Part shown: positions 33,106 to 43,125 of the stretch, one piece after another
Layout: each line of letters begins with the position of its first letter
Position numbering within the stretch: position 1 is the stretch's first letter
Assembly: GCA_029204225.1 (NCBI GenBank)
Contig: CM055099.1
Coordinates: 47,180,542 to 47,244,541 of the forward strand
DNA: 64,000 nt
From: Diphasiastrum complanatum
Lineage: Eukaryota > Streptophyta > Lycopodiopsida > Lycopodiales > Lycopodiaceae
Direction: 5' to 3'
Notes under the pieces: generated by a model
What the model was told of the DNA's origin: nothing
Database searches by the model: none
What the model saw: only the letters and a program-made list of their open reading frames with translations
Translations under genes and position numbers: made by a program

Positions 33106-34671
33106 TTGTTTGTAGAAGTCACTAGTAAAATGGGATCTGCTGGAGCATACCTTCTAGAAGCTAGTGAGATATTGAATTCTACAAATTATGCTATTTGGAA
33201 GGTTAGGATGGAGTCACTCTTGGTGCTCCAAGACCTTCATGAGTTCTTGATTGAAGATGAAGATGAACCTCTAGGTGCACAGGAGTTAGCTAGATACAAG
33301 AAGAGATCTAGGCTTGCACATCATTGTGTGAAGATGAATGTGAACAATGATTTGTTGAGAGAAGTATCAGCATGTACTAGTGCTAAAGAGGCTTGGGAGT
33401 CTTTAAAATCAATCTATGAATCTAGTAATACTTCAAGAGTACTCATGCTTAGAAATCAGATTTTGCAAAGCATGAAGAGAAGTGAGGAGAGTGCACAAGA
33501 TTATGTACTCAGAATCAAGTCTCTAAATAGGGAGTTGGCTTCCATTGGAGAGAAGATTTATGATGGAGAGCTTGTACAAATTATTCTTAATGGTCTAGGA
33601 GATGACTTTGCAAATTTGGTCCAAAGTTTTGCCATCCAAGACACTTTGCCAACTATAGAAAAACTTCATAGTGTATTAGTGGCTGAAGAGTGCAGGATGA
33701 TCCACACCAAGGCAAGAATGAGTTCATTGTCTTTGCAGGATGGAGGTGAGAAAGCCAATTTCTCATTCAAGGGCAAAAAGAAGACAAATGGAAAGAAGAA
33801 GCATCCCAAGGAGGCCAAAGAAGCGGATGATGAATCAAGCTCAAAGGACAAGTCAAAGCAAAAATGCTTCTTTTGTGGAAAGAAGGGGCATTATGCATCC
33901 GGATGCTACAAGATTCTAAGAGCACAAGAGGAGGAGGACAAACAAGGAGACCTTGCATATGAGGAGGAGGAGGATGAAGTTGATGTATTCTTGATGGCAT
34001 CTACATCCTCACCAACAAGCAATAGCAATTCAAGAGACACTTGGTGGATTGATAGTGAGGCTAGCTCCCACATGTCTTGTGAAAAGGACTTTTTCTCAAC
34101 CTTACACTCTTTAAATGATACTAAACAGTTTATCTTTACTGCAAATGATGAAGAGTGTAGGATAGATGGTGTTGGCACCATCTCTTTGTGTCTAGAATCC
34201 TCAAAATGCATGGATCTAGAAAATGTCCTTTATGTACCATCAATCACCAAGAATATGCTTAGTGTTGGTTTACTCTTAGAAAGTGGTTTGGATGTCCACT
34301 TTAAGAATGGTGTTTGTTTCATCTTGAAGAATGATGTTTGCATTGCAAAGGGATTTAAGCATGGAAGATTGTTTAAGTTGGAAGCTAGTGTTGCTTTTGA
34401 AAAAATGAGCTTGGCAAAGGAGGAGATCACTCAAGAGGAGATCTTGGCAAAGTGTGATCTTGCTTGCATTGAGGAGGAACATCAAAAGGAGGAAGATCTT
34501 GAGGATCAGCCTCAAAGCATGAGAGTTCCAAGGGAGTCCTCAATGACAATGGTCAAGTCATCAAATTGCATGCAAATTGTCCATTCAAGTGTGCATCTTG
34601 CAAGGGTGGTGAGCATTGGAGAGTCTACTATCTTTGAATACTTTTTGGAAAGTATTATAGACATGAGGTGA
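33106..34671 (+). CDS. Copia Gag-protease polyprotein, 521 aa, altered active site
   Basis: Gag: NSTNYAIWKVRMESLLVLQD near residue 25, AKEAWESLKSIYESSNTSR near 92, and LNGLGDDFANLVQSF near 160, as in plant copia (UBN2) Gag. A basic Lys-rich stretch (about 222-255) precedes one zinc knuckle, CFFCGKKGHYASGC. Then an acidic stretch and the protease start: TWWIDSEASSHMSC, with family features continuing to LENVLYVPSITKNMLSVGLL and FKHGRLFKLE. The catalytic motif normally reads DSGAS; here it is DSEAS, so the protease may be inactive. The ORF ends soon after the protease. The first Met may be at residue 1 or 9 (MGSAGAYLLEAS fits other Gag starts). Gag would form the RNA particle. Confidence 0.92.
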   Translation: MFVEVTSKMGSAGAYLLEASEILNSTNYAIWKVRMESLLVLQDLHEFLIEDEDEPLGAQELARYKKRSRLAHHCVKMNVNNDLLREVSACTSAKEAWESLKSIYESSNTSRVLMLRNQILQSMKRSEESAQDYVLRIKSLNRELASIGEKIYDGELVQIILNGLGDDFANLVQSFAIQDTLPTIEKLHSVLVAEECRMIHTKARMSSLSLQDGGEKANFSFKGKKKTNGKKKHPKEAKEADDESSSKDKSKQKCFFCGKKGHYASGCYKILRAQEEEDKQGDLAYEEEEDEVDVFLMASTSSPTSNSNSRDTWWIDSEASSHMSCEKDFFSTLHSLNDTKQFIFTANDEECRIDGVGTISLCLESSKCMDLENVLYVPSITKNMLSVGLLLESGLDVHFKNGVCFILKNDVCIAKGFKHGRLFKLEASVAFEKMSLAKEEITQEEILAKCDLACIEEEHQKEEDLEDQPQSMRVPRESSMTMVKSSNCMQIVHSSVHLARVVSIGESTIFEYFLESIIDMR

Positions 34672-35285
34672 CTTGTTTCTTACCTTTAAGATTCATGGTG
34701 TTTATTACTTTGTATGACAAGACAATGAAATGGGATGCTTTGAAATCTACATTTGTTGTTGACAAAGCAATTTCATTGGATAACTATTTTTGTAATAGTT
34801 TGAATAGAGTCATAAAAGATGAAACATCATTTGCTTTGGAAATCTTTGTGTTCACATGCTTTGTGCATGATCATTCCAATGTAAGGACCAAAGATTATCC
34901 TATTTCAATGATAGGAATAATGGTAGTGTTTTGCTCTTCAAGTAGAGATTGTAGAATCTACTTGTTTTCAACCAAAGAATTTGTCAATGGTGGAAATGTG
35001 ATCTTTCAAGAGTGGAAGATTTGTAAACTTGAAGAAGCACCTTTGGATCAACACCTTATTTTATTCATTGATGTCTGGGAGTCAAGTCAAGTGGAGGATC
35101 AAGCTCAAGACCCGAGGACTCCAAGAAGAACCTTGAGCATCAAGATGGAGCCATCTAGGCTCAATCATATGGATCAAGCAAGGCAAGTTGTCTTTGGCAA
35201 CATTATGTATGCACTTAATAGTTTAATTGATGTATCTTCAAGTGCACAAAATGCCTTGGAATCCATGGCTTGGCATGATGTTTAG
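34671..35285 (+). CDS. Second ORF of the gag-protease element, function unknown
   Basis: About 200 codons without a stop, in the +2 frame relative to gag and overlapping its end by a few bases. A GTG opens the frame; the first ATG gives MVFITLYDKTMKWDALKSTF. No RT, integrase, envelope or protease motif is visible. The C-terminal part is polar (QDPRTPRRTLSIKMEPSRLN, then MDQARQVVFGNIMYALNSLI). It may be captured sequence, a decayed pol remainder or an element-specific protein. Its preservation may only reflect the element's youth. Confidence 0.4.
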   Translation, partial: TCFLPLRFMVFITLYDKTMKWDALKSTFVVDKAISLDNYFCNSLNRVIKDETSFALEIFVFTCFVHDHSNVRTKDYPISMIGIMVVFCSSSRDCRIYLFSTKEFVNGGNVIFQEWKICKLEEAPLDQHLILFIDVWESSQVEDQAQDPRTPRRTLSIKMEPSRLNHMDQARQVVFGNIMYALNSLIDVSSSAQNALESMAWHDV

Positions 35286-35484
35286 TTTTGAAGTGTGCTA
35301 CATGTATATAGACACATTTATGGAACATCTTGTAAGGGATCCTCTAAGAGGTGGTGAAAGATCCTTCATGGACATCATTCTCTATTGGAGTCTCAAAAGT
35401 TCCTTGTTTGTAGCTGGATTTTTTAGACACTTTTCAAAGCTTTCATTCATCTATCAAGAGAGTTGTAAATAGATCAAGCTAAAT

Positions 35485-35495
35485 TTGAGGAGGAG
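35485..35495 (+). promoter_or_regulatory. Polypurine tract
   Basis: TTGAGGAGGAG directly before the 3' LTR. Confidence 0.8.
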
Positions 35496-36196
35496 TGTGA
35501 AGAATTGCCAAAAATTGGCAAATCTAGCTTGATCAAAAACCATGTAGAATAGTGTAAATTGTGTACACAAGTGGGTCCCACACATGTGAGGCCATGATGC
35601 CACGTGGGAAACCCATCCCAATGTACGTTAGGTCAAGTCAAGAGAGTTGGTCATGTCTATTTGGTGGTCATCCCTACTTTATAGGACCTACACCTAAGTT
35701 TAAGGTGAAAATTTGACCAACTAGCTACCTACCAAGCATAACTCTAGGAAATAGACTAGGGTTTCATTTTAGGTCAAGGAGAGTGAGTTAACTTCCTTAT
35801 TACATGCTGGAAATCCACCTAACTTCAAGAAGGAAGTCGAATTTGGTATGTATTCCCTCTCTCCATAGTGAGAAGGTAGAAAATTTTTGGAGCTCATTGG
35901 CAATCTCAAGCTAGTTCACTATGTACATTGAGTTTTTGTGATCCAAATGAAACCAAATCAATTTCTACTTGTTTCTCAGGTTGAAGTCCATACTACAGCC
36001 TGTAGTACACACGTGTGGGCTCGGATTTCAATGTTGATCAATGCTTTTGATTGTTAATGCTTGTTGTTTGTCAAATTGCCAATCTAGATCAACTTTTTTG
36101 TGTCTAGTTTTTTGATAGATTGTTAAGCAAGCATCCAATCACTATTGTGGATCTCTTGTAGATCCATTTATGGTCCTAAAGTACAGTACTTTCACA
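35496..36196 (+). mobile_element. 3' LTR of the gag-protease element
   Basis: Same length (701 bp) and ends as the 5' LTR. Differences include ATGCCACGTGG for ATGCCATGTGG and AAATTTTTGGAG for AAACTTTAGGAG. Confidence 0.96.
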
Positions 36197-36479
36197 TAAT
36201 TTAAGAACTTTCAGAGGGATCGTTCAAACAAACGGATATCAGTAATGTGAAAATTATGAAACCTCAAAAACTCTGAATGATAGTACTAGACGCTGTCTGG
36301 TGTGATTTGCAATAGCCCAAACAAATAGATGAGAGATTTCTTGGCACAACTCTTTGACAAATGGCACTTTTCACTGTAGAATGACTGCTCAAACAAATCT
36401 TGATTCTACTAACAAAGCGTGCAGTTTACTTGACAAAGGATGAGAAAGAAACGAACGCAAAATCAAAATATTTCTATTC
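36197..36479. other. Flank between the gag-protease element and the next copia LTR
   Basis: No gene seen. It may belong to the U3 of the following LTR, since its 5' border is undefined. Confidence 0.35.
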
Positions 36480-37338
36480 GTAAGCAACTCAAAAGATTCG
36501 CGAAGGATTCGCAAAATTTGTCTTGCAGTCATCTCAAAAGATTCACGAAATAGTTTCTTGTAGAAGCTCGTGGCTTTCTTGTTGAAGCTCGAAAGATTCG
36601 CGAACATCGCAAAATATTTTGTTTCTTGCTCAAGCCTCAGATGTCGCAAAATTGTCGCGAACAATTCGCGAAATCCTCTGGACTATTCTTCAAGCTCACA
36701 TGTCGCAAAATTATCTCAAACAATTTGCAAAACATTCTGGATTTCTTCTTCAAGCTCAAGAATTTTCATCTGTCGTGAACAATTCATGAAAGACGAAAAT
36801 GTCGTGAAGAGACAAGTGTCGTGAACAATTCGCAAAAAATGAAGTTGAGACGAAGAGATGGACTGTCGTGAATAATTCACAAACAGATTTTATTTGAGCC
36901 TAGAAACAGAGCGTCTATTTGAATATCAACCATCATAAACGGTTAGATATCTACTGTTACATGATTGAAAGGCCAAAAGACCTGTAATAAAAGGCCAAAA
37001 GACCTGTCATGTAGCAATATAAATACATGTGCACTACTCGTTGTAACTCATTCAATCAGAGACACAACATCGAGATAAGACAACAAGAGATGTATATTGA
37101 TGAATCAGATTCAGAGATATAGAATTCGTTTTTGATCAATAGTTCCTTATTTTCTGAATTGTCTTAAGTTTTCTCTTACTTCCGCAAATAATTTTCGCAC
37201 GCATATTCAATCAGAACTAATAATATTCTATTAGTACATAGATCAGATAAAATCGCGATTGAAGACACTAATATTAGTTTGATTTATTCAAACTTGCATA
37301 ATGTTCTCTGTGGAAGAATAATTACTATTTTTTCTACA
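36480..37338 (+). mobile_element. Copia LTR with TTCGCGAA-type motif array
   Basis: Ends TTTTTCTACA at 37338, one base before a primer-binding site. The R/U5 part (from about 37020) matches the reverse LTR fragment at 16420-16744. The U3 part, about 36480-36880, carries more than ten variants of ATTCGCGAA, TTCGTGAA and TCGCAAAAT. A short tandem (AAAGGCCAAAAGACCTGT twice) lies at about 36970-37010. The 5' edge was not found. Confidence 0.8.
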
Positions 37339-37339
37339 G

Positions 37340-37351
37340 TGGTATCAGAGC
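37340..37351 (+). promoter_or_regulatory. Primer-binding site, initiator-Met type
   Basis: TGGTATCAGAGC, one base after the LTR end CTACA. Confidence 0.9.
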
Positions 37352-37389
37352 TTACAGAATTAAAGTTGATACAGTGGTATCTTCACATC

Positions 37390-38230
37390 CCTCTTAGCGT
37401 TCTTCATATATCCATCAGTTAGCCGCGGACCCAGAAGGTTCAAACTACTTGATTTGGAAATTAAAGACTTCACTCTTGTTGAAGGGTGAAGGTCTATAGC
37501 AATGGGTAGAACCAATTGAGGAGAAGCCAGAAGCTACTCCTGGCAAAGAACTTCGAGAATGGAGTTTAAAAAATGACAAAGCTATAGCAATTATTGCGTC
37601 TTCAGTGCATGACAATATAATGGTAGATCTTACGACAATTTCAAACGCAAAGGATTTATGGAAATAATTGCAAACCAAGAATGAGACTCGATCTCGTAAT
37701 CAAATCATGTTCTTGGAAGACCAATTAACTTAGCTACAGTGGGACGACAAAGACCTGAACACATTCATGTGAAAGATTAAAGATCTGTTCATTTCCTTGC
37801 AGAATTCTGGTGTAGAAAATACAATTTCTAAGGAAAAACAGCTTAGTTATTTTTTTTGAGCCCTATCCAAGACATTCCATACAACAAGAACCTTATTGGC
37901 GAAAGATGCGACAATGACACGTCAAAAGGCAATAGATCGAGTTAAGGAGGAAGTAGAAGCTCGTGAACGCTATGATGACAATGGTGATTCAGAAAATGCT
38001 CTATCTACTCGGAAGAATAATCCTTCAAAAAGTCTAAGTTTAAGAGGGAGTCGTCTAAGAAGAATGAGTCTAAGAGTAATGAACAACAATTTGGAAAACA
38101 ATAGAAGAATTTTGGTGATAAGAAGATCTACAACAGATGCAGAAGATCAGGTCACAGAGAAGAAAAATGTTGGCTAAATTCAAAGATTGAATGCATTCAT
38201 TGTCATAATGGGGTCATGCAGCAATAGACT
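37390..38230 (+). pseudogene. Copia gag, decayed
   Basis: Reads EGSNYLIWKLKTSLLLKGEG, WSLKNDKAIAIIASSVHDNI, LTTISNAKDLWK, NQIMFLEDQLT and later MTRQKAIDRVKEEVEARERY. Near 38130-38220 come zinc-knuckle remains (SGHREEKCWLNSKIECIHCH). Several stops (for example after EGL, at LWK and before KIKDLF) and frameshifts break it. It follows the primer-binding site by about 40 bp, as expected. Confidence 0.88.
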
Positions 38231-38329
38231 GTTATCAGAGTCCTAGAAACAAAAAGGAATAGAATCGAAGCAAACCTTCAGATTTAAACTATGTCGAAGA
38301 CAAAACAGAATGTTCTAGAGCAACAGAAG

Positions 38330-38640
38330 ATAGGGCAATAAGGAATTCAGCAGCTTATGTCAGTATTGATCTATGTTGTTCATCTAATTCAATTCGAGAA
38401 GTAGTACTTGATTCGGGAGCCACCTCACATTTTGTTTCCTCGAAACAAATTTTGTTTGAGTACAAGAAGACGAACTATTCGAGATTCATTATACTTGAAG
38501 ACGATTCTAACACATGGTTGATGGAACTAGTGTATTAAGGCTAGACACGAATCAGGGAGACAAGAAACTAGAGGAAGTTCTCTATGTCCCTACTCTTGAT
38601 AAAGATCTTCTATCCGTTGCTAAGATAGTCGATACATGCA
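38330..38640 (+). pseudogene. Copia protease, decayed
   Basis: The catalytic motif EVVLDSGATSHFVSSKQ is intact at about 38398-38448. It is followed by frame changes and the EVLYVP-like segment (KFSMSLLLIKIFYPLL in a shifted frame). It continues the same element as the gag upstream. Confidence 0.85.
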
Positions 38641-38689
38641 TGTCAGTAACTTTCACAAAGAACTCTTGGAAACCTGTTCGAGGAAGATA

Positions 38690-39570
38690 ACCTGGTTGGT
38701 AAAGGCAATAGAGAAGGAAATTTATATCATCTGAACATTCGAACTTGAATCGAACAAGTCAATCAAACTCAGGAATCAACAGATGTACTGTGGCACATGA
38801 GGCTATGTCATATGAACATGGAAGCCTTGTACCAAGTCAATAAAGTCAGAGAATTCAAGGAGTCAAAATCACAAGTAGAGATATTCAAACTACCTGCGAA
38901 TCCTGTCTTAAAGGCAAGATGACTAGAACACCTTTCAGTAAAGATGTTTATAAAGCAACTAAGATACTTGAAATTGTGCATTCATATATTTGTGGACCAT
39001 TCGGAGTATTGTCATTGGGTGATGCAAAGTACTTCATTTTGCTTATTGATGACTTCATCAAGTTCGCTGTAGTATACTTTATTCGTACCAAATCTGAAAC
39101 TTTTGAGAAATTCGTTGAGTATACGAATTGGGCTGAGAAGCAGACAGGCAATAAGTTGAAGCAATTGCACAGATCGTGGAGGTGAGTACACTTCCAATGA
39201 GTTCAAAACTTATTGTACTAATCAAGGTATTATGCACACAAAGACTGCATCTTATACACCTCAGCACAATGGAATAGGTGAACGAAGGAATCATACACTG
39301 ATGGAAGCTACAAGGGGTGTATGATGGCTCATGTGAAAGCACCAAAACAGTTGTGGGCAGAAGTAGTGGCTACATCAAATTATCTTCAGAATCGTATTCT
39401 GAAATCTTGAATACCGGATAAAAGTCCTCATGAGATATGGTGGAAATCGAAGCCAAATATTGCACATGTTCGAACATTTGGATGCGCAGTGTATATGCAC
39501 ATACCAGATAAGCTGAGAAAGAAACTCGATGAAAAGACAGAACAAGGTTTTCTGCTAGGATGAAGATATG
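38690..39570 (+). pseudogene. Copia integrase, decayed
   Basis: GAG-pre-integrase block (LWHMRLCHMNMEALYQVNK) with its His, then MTRTPFSKDVYKATKILEIV, YFILLIDDFIKFAVVYFIRT (first catalytic Asp region), a Ser/Asp-to-HRS change at the second catalytic block, then NQGIMHTKTASYTPQHNGIG with ERRNHTLMEATRG. It ends in FEHLDAQ-type remains near 39570. There is no RT. The following DNA is unrelated and then gypsy in reverse. Confidence 0.88.
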
Positions 39571-39879
39571 AGAACTTTGCAAAATCATTACACCACATTT
39601 GTAAAATCTATACATGACTGTTGAGGAAAAGACAACATTACTCATTACATGGTGCTAATCTATATCATTATCTGGTACTTTTCTCATTCAGGCTTATATT
39701 TTTTTCTAATGATGTAACTAATCAAAACTATTGTTTGCAGCACATCCTTCTTCATCATGCAACTTATTTTGCAAAGGAATATGAGAGCTTAAGTATCTGG
39801 TCATCACAAGGCATGCAAGATTCATAGGCTGCGTCCTAGTTGGGCAAACATGAACATCTTTCGATTCTGGCACCTGTTC

Positions 39880-40520
39880 TTCAGGTTTGGTTCGTGATGT
39901 GCTTTTAATAACATGATAACCACATCATCCAGAGTATAGCATTTGAAATGTTCTGGCATATCATGTTGGACTTCCTCTAATTGTTTTTTGTCGAAAGAAT
40001 TAGTCTTGGATCTTCGCTTAGCTTTCTTAGTAGAAATCGATCGTGGAGGCGATAACTTCCTGGACGGTGATGCCTCGCAAGAACTCTGATTTGAAGAATC
40101 ATCCTTGACTTTTTCTTTTCCTTTATCTAATAAGCACGTTTTTTAGCTCAATCCTTTGAGGTGGACTTTCCCATTTCAGGACCGTATTATAATATTGCTT
40201 AGCTTGTTTCTTCATCATTGATCTTGTGATCTTGTCTTCCTTCAATATAACTACTTTTGGCAGTTTTATTGTTGGGTCATCAGGACTATGACATACTCCA
40301 AATCTAGTAGGATCCATATCATTTAGAACCTGCTCATCGATAAGTTCTCATAAATCAAGACGTGACTCACATGAATAAGTTCATCTTCAATCTGGTATGG
40401 GTTCTGTTGATATCCAAGCTACATTCAGCACATTCAAAGGAAAAGTGATCGGTGTATCCAAAGTTAGATCCATTAATGAAATCTCGCTCAAGTCGGATTG
40501 ATTATCTTGTTGACCCTATA
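39880..40520 (-). pseudogene. Gypsy protease-RT linker fragment, inverted
   Basis: The minus strand matches 26670-27320 at DNA and protein level, for example MDPTRFGVCHSPDDPTIKLP and ILKEDKITRSMMKKQAKQYY. It is oriented opposite to the copia relic it follows. Several indels. Confidence 0.9.
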
Positions 40521-40529
40521 TACTAGCAA

Positions 40530-41110
40530 TGTGAGCCCTCAAGTTTGTGGACGAGCAGGCGTTTTGGGTGGGCAGAGCAGGGCAGGTTTTTGGGCGGGTG
40601 GATTAAAAATTTGAAAAATGGGGAGTTTTTTTGGGTAGGGTTAGGGTGCTTGTGGTGTAGCATGACCGCTGTCCGAAAAAAAAAAAAAAACGTAAAGGAA
40701 AATTTAAAAAAAAAAAGTCTTGGGCAGCACGCACGCTGCTCGTCACAGCGTGAGCGTTGCCTACTGCTCGAGAACACTAAAATTTTAACTATAATAGACA
40801 AGTTGAGTGCTATGATTGTGCTATGAACTGAGTATATGCTTTACTTGTGTGTAATCCACAGTTGATTATTTGAACTAGCTAATCAATTTCCTAAGATAGT
40901 CTTTATCTTAATGGGCCACAAATTCAACTATAGTGTGGTCAAACACAAAGAAAAACAATATTGTTCATTTGCGTGCCCACACCCCTCCCGAAGTCTCCCC
41001 AACTCCTAATGCTCTAACCATAATGTATAGAATAACAGTTAAGAAACTGAAGAAACATTTTGTTTCTAATGCCAAAGCTTTGCTAGCTTTCAATTTTGGA
41101 CCTTTGACAA
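40530..41110. other. No gene recognised; short A-rich runs
   Basis: Contains A-rich runs at about 40676-40690 and 40707-40716. No coding or repeat family seen. Confidence 0.4.
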
Positions 41111-41114
41111 AAGG

Positions 41115-42326
41115 CAACACGACACGACATGACACAACATGACACGACATGACACAAAATCGGTCGTGCTCCACGACCAGCCAAGAAGATCAGCCAAGTA
41201 TCATGGGGTACAGATATCTGATCTGATATCATGACATCATCAGAACTATTCTAGATCGTGGCTAATCTGCCACTCTTGTAATTCACGAATTAGTTGTAAA
41301 TGTTTAATCTTTCTAATCTGTAAGTTACAAGACGCGACACAAAATTGTTCGCAACTTATATAGTTTCTGTTTGATGCATAATATAGTATGTCATATGCTA
41401 GTAAGCTAGACAAGAAGTCAGAAGACGAAAAATATAGAATACAAGTCCGCCTGCATGCGAGACAATTCTGATAGGATCTATAGATCCATAAGTCCGCTAG
41501 TAAGTGAGACACGAATTCGTGAGAGAACTGTATTTCTCTCACGCCAACGCACTGTGTGGATCTATCGCACAGTGCTTGAAGAATCAAAAAATCAATAGAT
41601 GATACTGTAGTTGTTGTGCACATTATTATTCTAAATGATTGTATAATCTCGAATGTATTTTTGTCTGTTACTATTCGTGTGTCGGATTCACTTTTTCATT
41701 CTATTCCGCACTTGGTTTGATGTTGCTGAATGCTACATTAATCTGTTAATGTAGAATAGCTATGTCTGTCTACTCTCTGAAGGATTGTAGGAATGATATA
41801 GCTGGTAGTGACCAGCAATCATATCTGAATTTCTGACAAACTGATTTCGTTCGTGAATCCTTTCGCTTCATGGTTCGCTTCGTTTCGCTTCGCTTTGCGA
41901 TCACCTGGCTATAAGGGTAAATCAATTAAAGAGCTCACCTAGGTTTCGTTTCATTTCGTCCTGCTTCGTTTCGTCTCGTCTCGTTACAGAGCTTGATTAA
42001 TCTTGTCGCAAATTCTTTCGCTTCGTTTTGTTTTATTTCGCGATCTGTATGCTTCCAGCATGAATCAATGTCAATGCTCGTTTAAGTTTCGCTTTGCTTC
42101 GTTTCGTTTTGTTTTCGTTTAGAATTCGTCTCGTTTGGTTTTGTTGTGTTACAGAGCCTACTTGATCCAACTCGAAAAGAAATAATTCGAGTTTATAAAA
42201 AATTTCGTGAACAGAAATAATTTGAGTTTCAAGAAAGTTTCACGAATCGTTCGAGATTCTATTTATCAGTCTGTCACCAGAGTTTTAGCTAGAATTTTGC
42301 ATTTTTTGAGTGCATTTTTCACATCA
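41115..42326 (+). mobile_element. Copia LTR, long (about 1.2 kb), with a TTCG-rich array
   Basis: Ends TTTTCACATCA at 42326, one base before a primer-binding site. Starts near a GACACGACATGACACAAC short tandem repeat (41117-41160). Between about 41845 and 42135 it carries dozens of TTCGCTTCGTTTCG-like steps. Its first 390 bp are repeated at 42738-43125. Confidence 0.8.
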
Positions 42327-42327
42327 G

Positions 42328-42339
42328 TGGTATCAAAGC
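42328..42339 (+). promoter_or_regulatory. Primer-binding site, one mismatch
   Basis: TGGTATCAAAGC, one change from the standard TGGTATCAGAGC. Confidence 0.8.
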
Positions 42340-42425
42340 TTACTTTGTCAAAGTCAGACATAGCCGAAAAGCTATTAAATCAAAGGGGCTAAGCATTCAA
42401 ACAATCAACCATCAACAAGTGAACA

Positions 42426-42735
42426 TGAATTTTGAAGCAATGGCTTCAATCAGCAGCATACAGTCCAAGATCTGTACAGTTTTGGATTCATCAGGATCTA
42501 ACTTTCTAGCATGGAAAGTTAAGACCTCGTTGATACTAAAGAGTGAAGGTTTATTCCCCTGGGTAGATGGCACATAGGAGATGCCTACATCATCAGATAA
42601 AGAGGTACGTGAATGGAGGGAGATGCCTTGTTATCATCATCCATCAAAGATAGTCACACACTTGACCTAGCTACACTCTCCAAAGCAAAGGAGATGTGGG
42701 ATACACTGCTCACGAGATTTCAAACAAAATCACGC
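42426..42735 (+). pseudogene. Copia gag N-terminal fragment
   Basis: Reads MNFEAMASISSIQSKICTVL, SGSNFLAWKVKTSLILKSEG and LFPWVDGT-stop, then shifted KEVREWR and AKEMWDTLLTRFQTKS. These are copia gag blocks. It is cut by the second LTR copy at about 42738, so only about 400 bp of internal sequence remain. Confidence 0.85.
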
Positions 42736-42737
42736 AG

Positions 42738-43125
42738 CATGACACGAAATCAGTCGTGCTCCACAAACGGCCAAGAAGATCAGCCAAGTATCATGGGGTA
42801 CAGATATCTGATTTGATATATGACATCATCAAAAGTATTCTAGATCATGGCTAATCTGCCACTCTTGTAATTCACGATTAGTTGTAGATATTTAATCTCT
42901 CTAATATGTAAGTTACAAAACGTGACACGAAATTGTTTGCGAACTATATAGTTTCTGTTTGATGCATAACACAGTAAGTCATATGCTAGTAAGCTAGACA
43001 AGAAGTCAGAAGATGAAAAATATAGAATACAAGTCCGCCTGCGCGCGAGACAATTCTGATAGGATTTGTAGATTCAGAAGTCTGCTAGTAAGCAAGACAT
43101 GAATTCGTGAGAGAACTGTATTTCT
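42738..43125 (+). mobile_element. Truncated second LTR copy
   Basis: Matches 41148-41537 (for example TGCTAGTAAGCTAGACAAGA and GTATTTCT at the end), then stops. Together with the full LTR it gives an element with most of its internal region and of its 3' LTR deleted. Confidence 0.9.

Larger units (their letters stand above)
31624..36196 (+). mobile_element. Complete copia-type element, gag-protease only (4,573 bp)
   Basis: Two 701-bp LTRs (31624-32324 and 35496-36196), a primer-binding site, one long gag-protease ORF, a second ORF, and a polypurine tract. The internal part is only 3.17 kb and holds no integrase, RT or RNase H, so it must rely on other copia elements (a TR-GAG-like layout). 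I count about ten differences between the LTRs, near 98.6 percent identity, so it is the youngest element here. The flanks TAATA and TAATT could be a 5-bp target duplication with one change. Confidence 0.92.
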
